Origin: Pontibaca methylaminivorans | GTDB lineage: Bacteria > Pseudomonadota > Alphaproteobacteria > Rhodobacterales > Rhodobacteraceae | DNA length: 64,000 nt | Direction: 5' to 3' | NCBI RefSeq assembly: GCF_900156525.1 | Contig: NZ_FTPS01000001.1 | Span: 682,001 to 746,000 of the forward strand | Shown: piece after piece, positions 34,860 through 43,779 of the stretch | Numbering within the stretch: position 1 is the stretch's first letter | Layout of the letters: each line of letters starts with the position of its first letter | Translations under genes and position numbers: made by a program | The notes under the pieces: model-generated | Told to the model about the DNA's origin: nothing | Databases searched by the model: none | Seen by the model: the letters and a program-made list of their open reading frames with translations, nothing else

Positions 34860-37800
34860 TCAGCGATTGTCCCGCAAAGCCATCAGCGCCTCGGCAAAGG
34901 GATTGTCCGGGTCGATCTTCTTGTCGCGCCGGGGCGGTTCGGCGGAATACTTGCGCGCCGCGCCATCCTGTTTCCCATCGGCCTTGCCGTCCGGCTTTCG
35001 CCCGCGCCCCTTGGCGGCGGCACCCTTGCCGCGTCCCCGCTCGCGCCCCTGACCGCTGTCGTCGCGCCGGCCGCGGTTGCGTTCCGCCCCCTTGTCGCGC
35101 GCGCCACCGCCGCCCCCCCGGGCCGGGCGCGAACGCCGCCGGGTAAAGGTGAAGAACACCTCGGTTTCGGGCTGGGTCGCTTCGCCGCGCGCCGCGGCAG
35201 CATCATTGGCCGGACCTTCACCAGAGTCCTCATCGGCTTCCTCGGGCAGATCGCCCATGGCCACATCGACCGGGGCCGAATCCTCGCGCAGCGCGGCATC
35301 GGCGGCCGCGCCAACCGGCACCTCGCCTTCGCTGACCGTCGGAATGTGGGAGCCGACCTCGATCCCCTCCCGTCCCTCGTCGATGCTCGGCGCGATGCCC
35401 TCGTCGGCAAGCGTTGCCGCCTCGGGCAGGCTGTCGGCGGCAGCGGGGGGCGGCCCGGCGTCGGGCGCGACCGGGGCCGCTTCGGCGCCGCGATCCATCA
35501 CCGGGCGATCATCCGCGTCGGGTTCGGCCGGTTCGGCGGATTCGGCACCGTCGCCCGCCGCAGGCGCGGCCGGTTCCTCCTCCCCGGCGGGCGCCGGCTT
35601 TTCGCGCAGGCGCTCGCCGCGTTCGGCGTGGTAGCCGAGCCCCTGCATCAGGTCCGCGAACTGTTCGAGCGTCATGCCCGTGATCGACAGCATATCGGCG
35701 CTGGCCTCGAAACCGGCGCGCCCGTCTTCCGCGCGCAGCATGTCCGCCAGCCGCTCCAGCATGTCGATACGGATCGCGCGGGATCCGGCGGCATAATAGC
35801 CGCACATGGTATGATAGCCTTCCGGCACGTTCCCCGCCTCGGGGATCGTCACGAGCCCCGGCGGCGGCGCCTCGGGAAATTCATCGAGCCCCTGTGCCAG
35901 CCCCCAGAGCACGAGCCGCAGCCGCGTCGGCGCCGGCTTGAGCAGAAGCGGCATGAAGATCGTGAACTGACCGAAGCGCACCCCGTGCTTGCGAAGGGCC
36001 CCCCGGGCGTCCTGATCGAGGTCGCGCACCTCGTTGGCTACGCCCGCGCGGGGCAGGATGCCGAACGCCTCGACCATGCGGAAGGCAAAGCCGCGGGCAA
36101 GACCGGTCAGGCTTTCGTCGCGCTGGAGCAGAAGCAGCGGCTCGAACAGCGCGGCGATCTTGCGGTCGATGAAATGCTGCAGCCGGCGCTGCACCTTCTC
36201 GACGATCTCGGGGCCGGCCTCGTCATCGACAAAGGCCACGGCCTGCGGCCGGAGCGGATCCGCCCCCGCGACCAGCTTTCCGACCGCCGCATCGCCCCAC
36301 ATGAGCCCGCCCTGATCGGTAAAGTCGATCTCGGTATCGGGGCTGTTGTAGAAGCGGTCCGCCCGGAGCTGGAACTGCGGCCCGAGCGCCTGGAGCGCCG
36401 CCGACTTCACCGTCTTGTCGCCGATGCCGCCCTGGTTGCCGCCGCCGGCATTGCCCTCGCGGTCCGGTGAAAAGCGGAACCCGCTCAGCCGACCGACATA
36501 TTCGCCCTCGACGGTCACTTCACCCTTGTCGTTCACTTCGGCCAAGAGGGCCTCCTTCTGCTTGAGCAGGCGCAGCAGCACCGACGTGCGCCGATCCACG
36601 AAACGTTGCGTCAGACGCGCATGCAGCGCATCCGACACCCTGTCTTCTACCGCGCGGGTTTCTTCACGCCAATGCTTTTCGTCACGGGTCCAGCCCCGCC
36701 GCTGCGCCACATAGGTCCATGTGCGGATATGCGCCAGCCGCCGGCTCAGCGTATCTATGTTCCCGTCGGTCCGGTCGATCTGCCGGATCTGGCGGGCCAG
36801 CCAGTCGTCGGCCAGCGCCCCGCGTTCATGCAGGCTGTTGAAGACAACCCCGAGCAGCGCCGCATGTTCCCCGTGGCTGATGCCGCGGAAATCGGGAATG
36901 CGGCACACATCCCAGAGCAGCCGCACCGACTGCGGATCGCTGGCGCGCGCGGCGACCTCGGCCTGCCCGGCAAGCGCCTTCAGCGCCCTCAGGTCGTCGG
37001 CCTCGCGGGCGCGGGTCAGGGATTCGTGCTGCGGCGCCGCCTCGAGCGAGGCGACAAGCTGCTCGGGGCTGCCGAAGCGCAGCGCTGCGCTGCGCCAGTT
37101 CAGCCGCCGGAGCGGGGTGAAGCGGTGATCCATGATCGCCTGCGCCACGCTGTCGTCCAGCGCATGGGCCTCGCCCGTGACGCCGAAGGTGCCGTCCGAC
37201 ATGCCGCGCCCGGCCCGGCCGGCGATCTGCGCAAGCTCATCCGCCGCAAGCGGGCGCATCCGCCGCCCGTCGAACTTGGTCAGCGAAAAGAACGCCACAT
37301 GGTCGATGTCGAGGTTGAGCCCCATGCCGATCGCATCGGTCGCGACCAGGTAATCCACCTCGCCGTTCTGGTAAAGCGCGACCTGCGCGTTGCGCGTGCG
37401 CGGGCTCAGCGCGCCCATGACCACCGCCGCACCGCCCTTCTGGCGGCGGATCAGTTCGGCGATGCCATAGACATGTTCGACCGAAAACCCGACGATGGCG
37501 CTGCGCGGCGGCAGGCGCGACAGCTTTTTCGCCCCGGTATAGAAAAGCTGCGACATGCGTTCGCGATGCAGGAACTGCGCCTCGGGAACCAGCGCCGCGA
37601 TGGGGCCGCGCATGGTGTCCGACCCGAGAAACAGCGTCTCGTGATGCCCCCGCGCCCGCAGCAGCCGGTCGGTGAAGACATGGCCGCGCTCGGGATCGGC
37701 GCAAAGCTGGATTTCATCCACGGCGACGAAATCGGTGCCGAGCCCTTCGGGCATCGCCTCGACCGTGCAGACCCAGTATTGCGTGCGCGGCGGCACGATG

Positions 37801-37997
37801 CGTTCCTCGCCGGTGACGAGCGCCACGACCGAGGGGCCCCGGATCGCGACGATCCGGTCATAGACCTCGCGCGCCAGAAGCCGCAGCGGCAGGCCGATCA
37901 CGCCGCTGCGATAGCCCAGCATCCGCTCGATCGCGTAATGGGTCTTGCCGGTATTGGTCGGGCCGAGCACGGCCAGAACACGCGTTGCCCCGTTCAT
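34860..37997 (-). CDS. Suv3-like DExH RNA helicase with long disordered C-terminal tail
   Basis: 1045-aa superfamily 2 helicase related to mitochondrial Suv3, which works with RNA-degrading enzymes. Walker A GPTNTGKTH at residues 12-20, VDEIQLCADPERGHVFTDR (motif II), then SLTKFDGRRMRPL and QIAGRAGRG (motif VI). About residues 820-1045 look disordered: an acidic Pro/Ala/Glu stretch, then an Arg/Gly-rich basic segment (RGGGGGARDKG, RGRGKGAAAKGRGRK) suited to RNA binding. ATG at 37997. Co-transcribed with the S4 gene, which supports an RNA-processing role. Confidence 0.9.
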   Translation of the reverse strand: MNGATRVLAVLGPTNTGKTHYAIERMLGYRSGVIGLPLRLLAREVYDRIVAIRGPSVVALVTGEERIVPPRTQYWVCTVEAMPEGLGTDFVAVDEIQLCADPERGHVFTDRLLRARGHHETLFLGSDTMRGPIAALVPEAQFLHRERMSQLFYTGAKKLSRLPPRSAIVGFSVEHVYGIAELIRRQKGGAAVVMGALSPRTRNAQVALYQNGEVDYLVATDAIGMGLNLDIDHVAFFSLTKFDGRRMRPLAADELAQIAGRAGRGMSDGTFGVTGEAHALDDSVAQAIMDHRFTPLRRLNWRSAALRFGSPEQLVASLEAAPQHESLTRAREADDLRALKALAGQAEVAARASDPQSVRLLWDVCRIPDFRGISHGEHAALLGVVFNSLHERGALADDWLARQIRQIDRTDGNIDTLSRRLAHIRTWTYVAQRRGWTRDEKHWREETRAVEDRVSDALHARLTQRFVDRRTSVLLRLLKQKEALLAEVNDKGEVTVEGEYVGRLSGFRFSPDREGNAGGGNQGGIGDKTVKSAALQALGPQFQLRADRFYNSPDTEIDFTDQGGLMWGDAAVGKLVAGADPLRPQAVAFVDDEAGPEIVEKVQRRLQHFIDRKIAALFEPLLLLQRDESLTGLARGFAFRMVEAFGILPRAGVANEVRDLDQDARGALRKHGVRFGQFTIFMPLLLKPAPTRLRLVLWGLAQGLDEFPEAPPPGLVTIPEAGNVPEGYHTMCGYYAAGSRAIRIDMLERLADMLRAEDGRAGFEASADMLSITGMTLEQFADLMQGLGYHAERGERLREKPAPAGEEEPAAPAAGDGAESAEPAEPDADDRPVMDRGAEAAPVAPDAGPPPAAADSLPEAATLADEGIAPSIDEGREGIEVGSHIPTVSEGEVPVGAAADAALREDSAPVDVAMGDLPEEADEDSGEGPANDAAAARGEATQPETEVFFTFTRRRSRPARGGGGGARDKGAERNRGRRDDSGQGRERGRGKGAAAKGRGRKPDGKADGKQDGAARKYSAEPPRRDKKIDPDNPFAEALMALRDNR

Positions 37998-38051
37998 GAT
38001 GCCGATCCGACCACCTTTCCCGCCGATTCCCGTTCCTGACGGGTGGCGAAG

Positions 38052-38636
38052 TCAAAGCTCCCGGCTGCCGACCGCCTGCTGGAGACGCCGGACCGCCGCC
38101 GCGATATGGGCATCCTGCGGTGCGATCGCCTGCGCCCGCCGATATGCCCGCAGGGCAGGCGCCTTGTCGCCAAGCTCTTCCAGGATCATGCCCAGACCGT
38201 AGATTGCGCGGTAGTTCGACGGATTCAAGGCCAGCGCGCGTTCCAGGTCGGACAGCGCCGGGCCGAACCGCCCGGCCTCGAACCAGGCCGAGGCCCGCAG
38301 GTGCCACCCTTCGGCAAAATCGGGCGCGTGATCGGTGAGCGCGCCCAGATGGTCGAGCGCGGCCCCCGCATCGCCGGTTTCGAGGGCGCGGCGGCCGCGT
38401 TCGAGCAGGAGATCCATGGCGGGCGATCCGCTCCGCGACCAGATGGCCTGCAGCCGCGCCTCGATCTGCGGCGCCCGTTCGGCATCGGCCTCGGCCAGTT
38501 CGGCAAGCAGCGCCGCCTCGTCAGCTGCATCCGCGCCGCCCTGCGCCGGCTGCGCGAGGCCCGAAGGTGGGGAAAACATGACTATGGCCGCCAGTGCCGC
38601 GAGGATAAGTTTGATGTTCGGGCCCTTCGTACTCAT
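38052..38636 (-). CDS. Exported tetratricopeptide-repeat protein
   Basis: 194 aa with an N-terminal signal-like segment (KLILAALAAIVMFSPPSGLAQ) and at least three TPR units in residues ~70-185 (ALETGDAGAALDHLGALTDH, PSNYRAIYGLGMILEELGD). Probably periplasmic, a protein-protein adaptor. ATG at 38636 chosen so that the signal peptide is near the N-terminus; an upstream in-frame ATG would add 17 residues. No pathway is implied by context. Confidence 0.8.
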   Translation of the reverse strand: MSTKGPNIKLILAALAAIVMFSPPSGLAQPAQGGADAADEAALLAELAEADAERAPQIEARLQAIWSRSGSPAMDLLLERGRRALETGDAGAALDHLGALTDHAPDFAEGWHLRASAWFEAGRFGPALSDLERALALNPSNYRAIYGLGMILEELGDKAPALRAYRRAQAIAPQDAHIAAAVRRLQQAVGSREL

Positions 38637-38732
38637 ATCGGTGCCCAGTGTAACGCCGCAGGCGGTGGTTTCCAACGGGTTCGGCATCACTCGCCACCGA
38701 TCCGGCACATCCGACAGACAGAAGGGACCAAG

Positions 38733-39023
38733 ATGAGTGAATTTCTGAACGCCGCGGCCGCGAATCTGAACGACCGCGTGGCCGCCGGCGCCTTCGACGG
38801 CAGCGCCCGCTTCGACATCGAAGGCGAGGGCAGCCTCATTCTCGATGCAGAGGGCGCCCGCATCGCCGACGAACCGGCCGATGTCACGCTTTCGGCCGAC
38901 AGCGACACGTTCCGCGCCCTGTTCGACGGCGATCTCGACCCGACCAGCGCCTTCATGTCCGGCAAGCTGAAGATCGACGGCGACATGGGCAAGGCGATGC
39001 AACTGGCGGCGCTCATCTCCTGA
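38733..39023 (+). CDS. SCP2 sterol-binding domain protein
   Basis: 96-aa single-domain SCP2 protein (VAAGAFDGSARFDIEGEGSL, ADVTLSADSDTFRALFDGDL, SGKLKIDGDMGKAMQLAAL). Such proteins bind hydrophobic ligands; the bacterial ligand is unknown. AAGGGA Shine-Dalgarno. It is 7 bp from the downstream lysophospholipase-like gene, so a lipid-related unit is plausible. Confidence 0.9.
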   Translation: MSEFLNAAAANLNDRVAAGAFDGSARFDIEGEGSLILDAEGARIADEPADVTLSADSDTFRALFDGDLDPTSAFMSGKLKIDGDMGKAMQLAALIS

Positions 39024-39030
39024 CCCGGCC

Positions 39031-39987
39031 ATGACGCCACGCCCGACCGATCCTGCCCCCTATCTGACCGACATGCCGGGGACGCAGCCGGCCGGTGAGG
39101 CATTCTGGCTGCGGACCGCCGACGGCTTGCGCATCCGCGTCGCGGTCTGGCGCCCGGCGCAGCCCCGGGGAACCGTGCTGCTGCTGCCCGGGCGGACCGA
39201 ATATATCGAGAAGTACGCCGCCACCGCCGACGGCTTCCGGGAACGGGGGCTGGCCACGCTGGTGATCGACTGGCGCGGCCAGGGCCTGTCCGAGCGGCTC
39301 CTGCCGGAGCGGCGGCTCGGCCATGTGGAGCGATTCGCGGATTACCAGCATGACCTCGCGGCGGCACTGCTGTTTGCCCATGAACAGCATCTGCCCCTGC
39401 CCTGGCACCTGCTTGCCCATTCCATGGGGGGCGCGATCGGCCTGCGCGCGCTGATGGACGGGCTCGCGGTGCAGAGCTGTGCCTTCACCGGGCCGATGTG
39501 GGGCATCGCCATGCCCGCCATGCTGCATGCCTTCGCCTGCGCCCTGACCCGCGCCGCGTCCCTTGCCGGGCTCGATCACCGGCGCGCCCCGGGCACGGCG
39601 CTGCCGCCCTATGTCGAGCGCCACGCCTTTGCCGACAACACCCTGACCTCGGATCCCGAAATCTATGCGATGCTGCGCGCGCATGTCGCCGCCCATCCCG
39701 AGCTCGGCATCGGGGGGCCAAGCCTGCGCTGGCTGCGCGAGGCGCTTTGCGAATGCCGCGGCCTGCGCGCGCGCCCCTCGCCCCGCATTCCCTGCCGCGT
39801 CTTCTGCGGCGAGGAGGAGCGCATCATCGACCGTGCCGCCGTGACCGAGCGGATGCGGCGCTGGCCCGGCGGCGCGCTCGAGGTGATGGCGGGCGGGCGG
39901 CATGAACTCCTGGTCGAGCGCCCGCAGATCCGCGCGCCCCTGCTCGACCGGCTCAGTGCCCTGTTTTCCGGCGCCCCCGACCCCTGA
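39031..39987 (+). CDS. Alpha/beta hydrolase, lysophospholipase (PldB)-like
   Basis: 318 aa with the alpha/beta hydrolase fold. The oxyanion region is TVLLLPGRTEYIEKYAATAD, followed by VIDWRGQGLS. The nucleophile elbow is LAHSMGGAIGLRAL (Ser near residue 133) and a late GGRHELLVERP supplies the catalytic His. This is the hydrolase_4/PldB type that acts on monoacyl lipids. Coupled to the SCP2 gene. Substrate not proven. Confidence 0.87.
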   Translation: MTPRPTDPAPYLTDMPGTQPAGEAFWLRTADGLRIRVAVWRPAQPRGTVLLLPGRTEYIEKYAATADGFRERGLATLVIDWRGQGLSERLLPERRLGHVERFADYQHDLAAALLFAHEQHLPLPWHLLAHSMGGAIGLRALMDGLAVQSCAFTGPMWGIAMPAMLHAFACALTRAASLAGLDHRRAPGTALPPYVERHAFADNTLTSDPEIYAMLRAHVAAHPELGIGGPSLRWLREALCECRGLRARPSPRIPCRVFCGEEERIIDRAAVTERMRRWPGGALEVMAGGRHELLVERPQIRAPLLDRLSALFSGAPDP

Positions 39988-40096
39988 GTCCCGATCCCGA
40001 TCCGCGCCGCCTGCCACGATGCCCGCACGCGGCCGCCTTGTGCGGAACGGATCATGGGCCTAGATGTAGCGGCACCATTCATGTCCCGAGGTTTCC

Positions 40097-41917
40097 ATGC
40101 TGCACCAGTCCCGCCCCTTCCGCGACGCCCAGGCCGATACCGGCGCACATCCATCAGGCGACCTTCCGGAATGGAATCTGGACGATCTCTACAGCGGCGA
40201 GGATGCGCCCGAACTCAAGCGCGATCTCGACTGGCTGGAAAAGGCCTGCGCAAGCTTCGCCGCCGATTACGAGGGCCGGCTGGCCGAACTCGACGCGGCC
40301 GGGCTTCTGGACTGCATCCTGCGCAACGAACGCATCGACGCGGTGGCGGGGCGCATCATGTCCTATGCGGGCCTGCGCCACTACCAGCAGACCACCGACG
40401 GAAAGCGCGCGAAGTTCCTCTCCGACTGTCAGGAAAAGATCACCAACTACACCACGCCGCTCGTGTTCTTCACGCTCGAACTGAACCGGCTGGACGACAC
40501 CTTCCTGACCGAACGCTTCGCCGCGAATGCCGATCTCGCCCGCTACAAGCCGGTATTCGACCGCATCCGCAAGCTGAAACCCTATCAGCTCAGCGACGAA
40601 CTCGAACGCTTCCTGCACGATCTCGGCGTGACCGGCGACGCCTGGGAGCGGCTGTTCGACGAAACCATCGCCGGCCTCGAATTCGAGGTCGATGGCGAGA
40701 CGCTCAACATCGAGGGCGCGCTGAACCTGCTGACCGAACAGGACCGGTCCCGTCGCGAAGCCGGGGCGCGTGCCATCGCCCGCGTGCTGCAGGCGAATAT
40801 CCGCACCTTCGCGCGGGTGCACAACACCCAGGCCAAGGAAAAGGAAGTGATCGACCGCTGGCGCGGCATGCCGACCGCCCAGACCGCGCGCCACCTTGCC
40901 AATGACGTCGAACCCGAGGTGGTCGAGGCGCTGCGCGAAGCGGTGGTCGCCGCCTATCCGCGGCTCAGCCACCGCTACTATCAGCTGAAGGCCCGCTGGC
41001 TCGGGCTCGACCGCATGGAGATCTGGGACCGCAACGCCCCCCTGCCGATGGAGGCCCCCCGCAGCATCGCCTGGACCGAGGCCCGTGACACCGTGCTCGC
41101 CGCCTACTCGTCCTTCGATCCCCGCATGGCGGACCTTGCGCAGCCCTTTTTCGACAAGGGCTGGATCGACGCGGCGGTCAAACCGGGCAAGGCCCCCGGC
41201 GCCTTCGCCCATCCGACGGTGACCGATGTGCACCCCTATGTGATGCTGAACTACCTCGGCAAGCCGCGCGACGTGATGACGCTCGCCCATGAACTCGGCC
41301 ACGGGGTGCATCAGCGGCTCGCCGCGGGCCAGGGCGAACTGCTCTCGGCCACCCCGCTCACCCTTGCCGAGACCGCGAGCGTCTTCGGCGAGATGCTGAC
41401 CTTCCGCCGCCTGCTCGACAACGCCCGGGACGAGGCGGAACGCAAGGTGCTTCTGGCCGGCAAGGTCGAGGACATGATCAACACCGTGGTGCGCCAGATC
41501 GCCTTCTACGACTTCGAGTGCAAGCTCCACGCGGCGCGGCGCCAGGGCGAACTCACTCCCGACGACATCAACGCGCTCTGGATGAGCGTGCAGGCCGAAA
41601 GCCTCGGCCCCGCCTTCAGCTACATGGACGGTTACGAAACCTTCTGGAGCTATATCCCCCACTTCATCCACTCGCCCTTCTACGTCTATGCCTATGCTTT
41701 CGGCGACGGGCTCGTGAACGCGCTCTATTCGGTCTATGCCGAGGGCGCGCCCGGTTTCCAGGACAAGTATTTCGACATGCTGAAGGCCGGCGGCTCGAAG
41801 CACCACAAGGAACTGCTCGCCCCGTTCGGGCTCGACGCCTCGGATCCGCGCTTCTGGGACAAGGGGCTCGGCATGATCGCCGGAATGATCGACGATCTCG
41901 AAGCCATGGAAAGCTGA
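40097..41917 (+). CDS. pepF: M3 family oligoendopeptidase F
   Basis: 606-aa cytoplasmic zinc oligopeptidase. The M3 motif HELGHGVHQRLAAGQGELLS (HExGH, near residue 397) and the following ETASVFGE with the third ligand Glu are present, as are SPFYVYAYAFGDGLVNALYS and FGLDASDP near the C-terminus. Full length for the pepF/M3 group. Recycles peptides of 7-17 residues. The small membrane-protein gene that follows overlaps its stop codon. Confidence 0.93.
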   Translation: MLHQSRPFRDAQADTGAHPSGDLPEWNLDDLYSGEDAPELKRDLDWLEKACASFAADYEGRLAELDAAGLLDCILRNERIDAVAGRIMSYAGLRHYQQTTDGKRAKFLSDCQEKITNYTTPLVFFTLELNRLDDTFLTERFAANADLARYKPVFDRIRKLKPYQLSDELERFLHDLGVTGDAWERLFDETIAGLEFEVDGETLNIEGALNLLTEQDRSRREAGARAIARVLQANIRTFARVHNTQAKEKEVIDRWRGMPTAQTARHLANDVEPEVVEALREAVVAAYPRLSHRYYQLKARWLGLDRMEIWDRNAPLPMEAPRSIAWTEARDTVLAAYSSFDPRMADLAQPFFDKGWIDAAVKPGKAPGAFAHPTVTDVHPYVMLNYLGKPRDVMTLAHELGHGVHQRLAAGQGELLSATPLTLAETASVFGEMLTFRRLLDNARDEAERKVLLAGKVEDMINTVVRQIAFYDFECKLHAARRQGELTPDDINALWMSVQAESLGPAFSYMDGYETFWSYIPHFIHSPFYVYAYAFGDGLVNALYSVYAEGAPGFQDKYFDMLKAGGSKHHKELLAPFGLDASDPRFWDKGLGMIAGMIDDLEAMES

Positions 41918-42168
41918 CGGCCATCGGCAACCAACCCGGCCAGCGCCTCGGCCAGGGCTTTCGCAAGCGCCTGCGCCGCTTCCGGGCCTGGGTGCGCCTG
42001 CGCGTGCCGCGCGGGCTGCGCGCCCTGCTCGGGCTGCTGCTGGTCGTCCTCGGCCTGTTCGGCTTCCTGCCGGTGCTCGGCTTCTGGATGATCCCGCTCG
42101 GCATCGCCATCGCCGCGATCGACCTGCGCCCGCTCTGGCGGCGCTGGCGTGGCGGACCCCGCCGCTGA
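41914..42168 (+). CDS. Small membrane protein, probable CTG or GTG start
   Basis: A basic ~84-aa product with no ATG in frame. An Arg-rich N-terminus (GFRKRLRRFRAWVRLRVPRG) is followed by one or two hydrophobic spans (ALLGLLLVVLGLFGFLPVLG, MIPLGIAIAAIDL) and a short basic tail. CTG at 41914 would overlap the pepF stop as CTGA; GTG at 41992 or 42004 are shorter alternatives that keep the membrane part. The pattern resembles small PGPGW-like membrane proteins found in this family. Function unknown. Confidence 0.6.
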   Translation: MTAIGNQPGQRLGQGFRKRLRRFRAWVRLRVPRGLRALLGLLLVVLGLFGFLPVLGFWMIPLGIAIAAIDLRPLWRRWRGGPRR

Positions 42169-42187
42169 TCCGCACGGTCGTCCGGCC

Positions 42188-42256
42188 TTCTTCTGGCAGA
42201 AATATCCCGGGGGTGAATTGGCCGCAGGCCAAGAGGGGGCAGCGCCCCCTGCCTCG
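42188..42256. repeat. Dispersed repeat, copy 1 (TTCTTCTGGC..AAATATCCC)
   Basis: The core TTCTTCTGGCAGAAATATCCC-type segment (42188-42208, quoted in part) is followed by GGGGGTGAATTGGCCG, a GGCCGCAGGCC hairpin and GGGGGCAGCGCCCCC. A second core copy is at 45598-45619. Both lie just after a small gene. From memory, similar segments recur in many Rhodobacteraceae intergenic regions. They may be mRNA 3' elements or nucleoid sites. Confidence 0.6.
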
Positions 42257-42282
42257 CTCCGCAACTTTTCCTGACGAGCGCT

Positions 42283-42555
42283 TCAGCGCAGCTGGCTGTC
42301 CTTGCTGGCGCGCCGGTTGATGCCGCCGCGGTCGCTGACGCGGCCATCGCGCTCCTGCTGGCATTCGATGCACAGCTTCACCCCCGGCAGCGCATGGCGG
42401 CGCTGTTCGGGGATCGGCTCCTCGCATTCCGCGCAATGGGTGCGGCTCTCGCCGACCTGGCGCTCTTGCTGCGCGCGCATCCGCGCCAGTTCGTCCGATA
42501 TCGACGCTTCGATCTGTTCGTTCACGGCGCCATCGCGCGCCCAGCCCACTGCCAT
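42283..42555 (-). CDS. DksA/TraR-family C4 zinc-finger protein (short form)
   Basis: 90-aa protein. A helical N-terminal half (IEASISDELARMRAQQERQ) precedes a zinc finger HCAECEEPIPEQRRHALPG with LCIEC, giving Cys ligands C-x2-C and C-x2-C. Short TraR-like proteins bind the RNA polymerase secondary channel; the coiled coil here is too short for full DksA activity, so a modified role is likely. Excellent Shine-Dalgarno GAGGAGG. Confidence 0.88.
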   Translation of the reverse strand: MAVGWARDGAVNEQIEASISDELARMRAQQERQVGESRTHCAECEEPIPEQRRHALPGVKLCIECQQERDGRVSDRGGINRRASKDSQLR

Positions 42556-42698
42556 GTTTTCCTCCTCGCCACGCCGGTTCCGATCCGGCCCGACCGGGCC
42601 TCCGACAGGAAAGACCCTGCTCCAAGGATGGGCAGGGTCGCTCCGCTTTGCAAGACCGCCGTTGCCGGCGGCCGGCTGTCAGGGTCGATCGGGGCTGA

Positions 42699-43595
42699 TC
42701 AGGCTTCGGCCATCATACCCTTCTCGCGGGCAAGATCGCGCATCTTCTTCTGGAGCTTCTCGAAGGCGCGCACCTCGATCTGGCGGATGCGCTCGCGGCT
42801 CACGTCATATTGCCCGCTCAGTTCCTCGAGCGTCAGCGGCTCGTCGCTCAGGCGGCGCTTGACAAGGATATCCTTCTCCCGGTCGTTCAGAACCTCCATC
42901 GCCTCAAGCATCAGCTCGCGCCGCGTTTCCATCTCGTCGCGCTCGGCATAATCGGCCGCCTGGTCCGCATCGTCGTCGGTCAGCCAGTCCTGCCATTCGA
43001 GCGCACCTTCGCTGTCCGCGCCCACCGTCGCGTTGAGCGAGGCATCCCCGCCGCTCATGCGCCGGTTCATGCTGACCACCTCGGCCTCGGTCACTCCGAG
43101 ATCCTCGGCGATCTGCTTCACGTTGTCGGGGTGCATGTCCCCCTCTTCCAGCGCACCGATCCGGGCCTTGGCCTTGCGCAGGTTGAAGAACAGCTTCTTC
43201 TGCGCGCTGGTCGTGCCGAGCTTCACCATCGACCAGGAGCGCAGCACATATTCCTGGATCGAGGCCCGGATCCACCACATCGCATAGGTCGCAAGCCGGA
43301 AGCCCTTTTCGGGATCGAACCGCTTCACCGCCTGCATGAGGCCCACGTTCGCCTCCGAGATCACCTCGGCCTGCGGCAGCCCGTAGCCGCGATAGCCCAT
43401 GGCGATCTTGGCCGCGAGCCGGAGATGCGACGTCACCATCTTGTGCGCCGCCTCGATGTCGTTTTCCTCGACCCAGCGCTTGGCCAGCATGTATTCCTCT
43501 TCCGGCTCGAGCAGCGGAAACTTGCGGATTTCCTGCATGTACCGGTTCAGCCCGCCTTCGGGCGTCGGCGCCGGCAGATTTGCGTAATTCGCCAT
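42699..43595 (-). CDS. rpoH: RNA polymerase heat-shock sigma factor RpoH (sigma-32)
   Basis: 298-aa group 3 sigma factor. Region 2 has YRGYGLPQAEVISEANVGLM and FRLATYAMWWIRASIQEYV; the RpoH box QKKLFFNLRK follows; region 4 ends LEELSGQYDVSRERIRQIEV. It most resembles RpoHI of Rhodobacter. ATG at 43595 was chosen over an in-frame TTG just before it because GGGGGG is 7 nt upstream. It would direct heat-shock genes and, by analogy, the ccaF1/CcsR-like locus at 6.4 kb. Confidence 0.96.
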   Translation of the reverse strand: MANYANLPAPTPEGGLNRYMQEIRKFPLLEPEEEYMLAKRWVEENDIEAAHKMVTSHLRLAAKIAMGYRGYGLPQAEVISEANVGLMQAVKRFDPEKGFRLATYAMWWIRASIQEYVLRSWSMVKLGTTSAQKKLFFNLRKAKARIGALEEGDMHPDNVKQIAEDLGVTEAEVVSMNRRMSGGDASLNATVGADSEGALEWQDWLTDDDADQAADYAERDEMETRRELMLEAMEVLNDREKDILVKRRLSDEPLTLEELSGQYDVSRERIRQIEVRAFEKLQKKMRDLAREKGMMAEA

Positions 43596-43642
43596 CAATA
43601 GTCCCCCCTTCGGATTTCAGGGCAGGTTTTACCACTTAACAT

Positions 43643-43672
43643 ACTATATGCGTCAGGTTTCGTCGCATTCAA
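43643..43672 (-). promoter_or_regulatory. Candidate rpoH promoter
   Basis: On the minus strand TTGAAT (43672-43667), 18 bp, TATAGT (43648-43643), about 48 bp before the rpoH start codon. The -10 is close to the sigma-70 consensus. A conserved RpoE-type element was not seen. Confidence 0.5.
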
Positions 43673-43779
43673 TACACAATCAGGTTACGGACACGTCAAA
43701 CGGGCCCGACCGGCAGCACCGTCGCGCCGCTTCTCCAGGGGATTTCCGCAAAGAACGGCGGGCGGAACGCCGCGCCCGT

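Noticed and set aside
40154-42625. 823-codon minus-strand frame opposite pepF
   Set aside because: Antisense shadow; pepF has an intact HExGH motif and full length.
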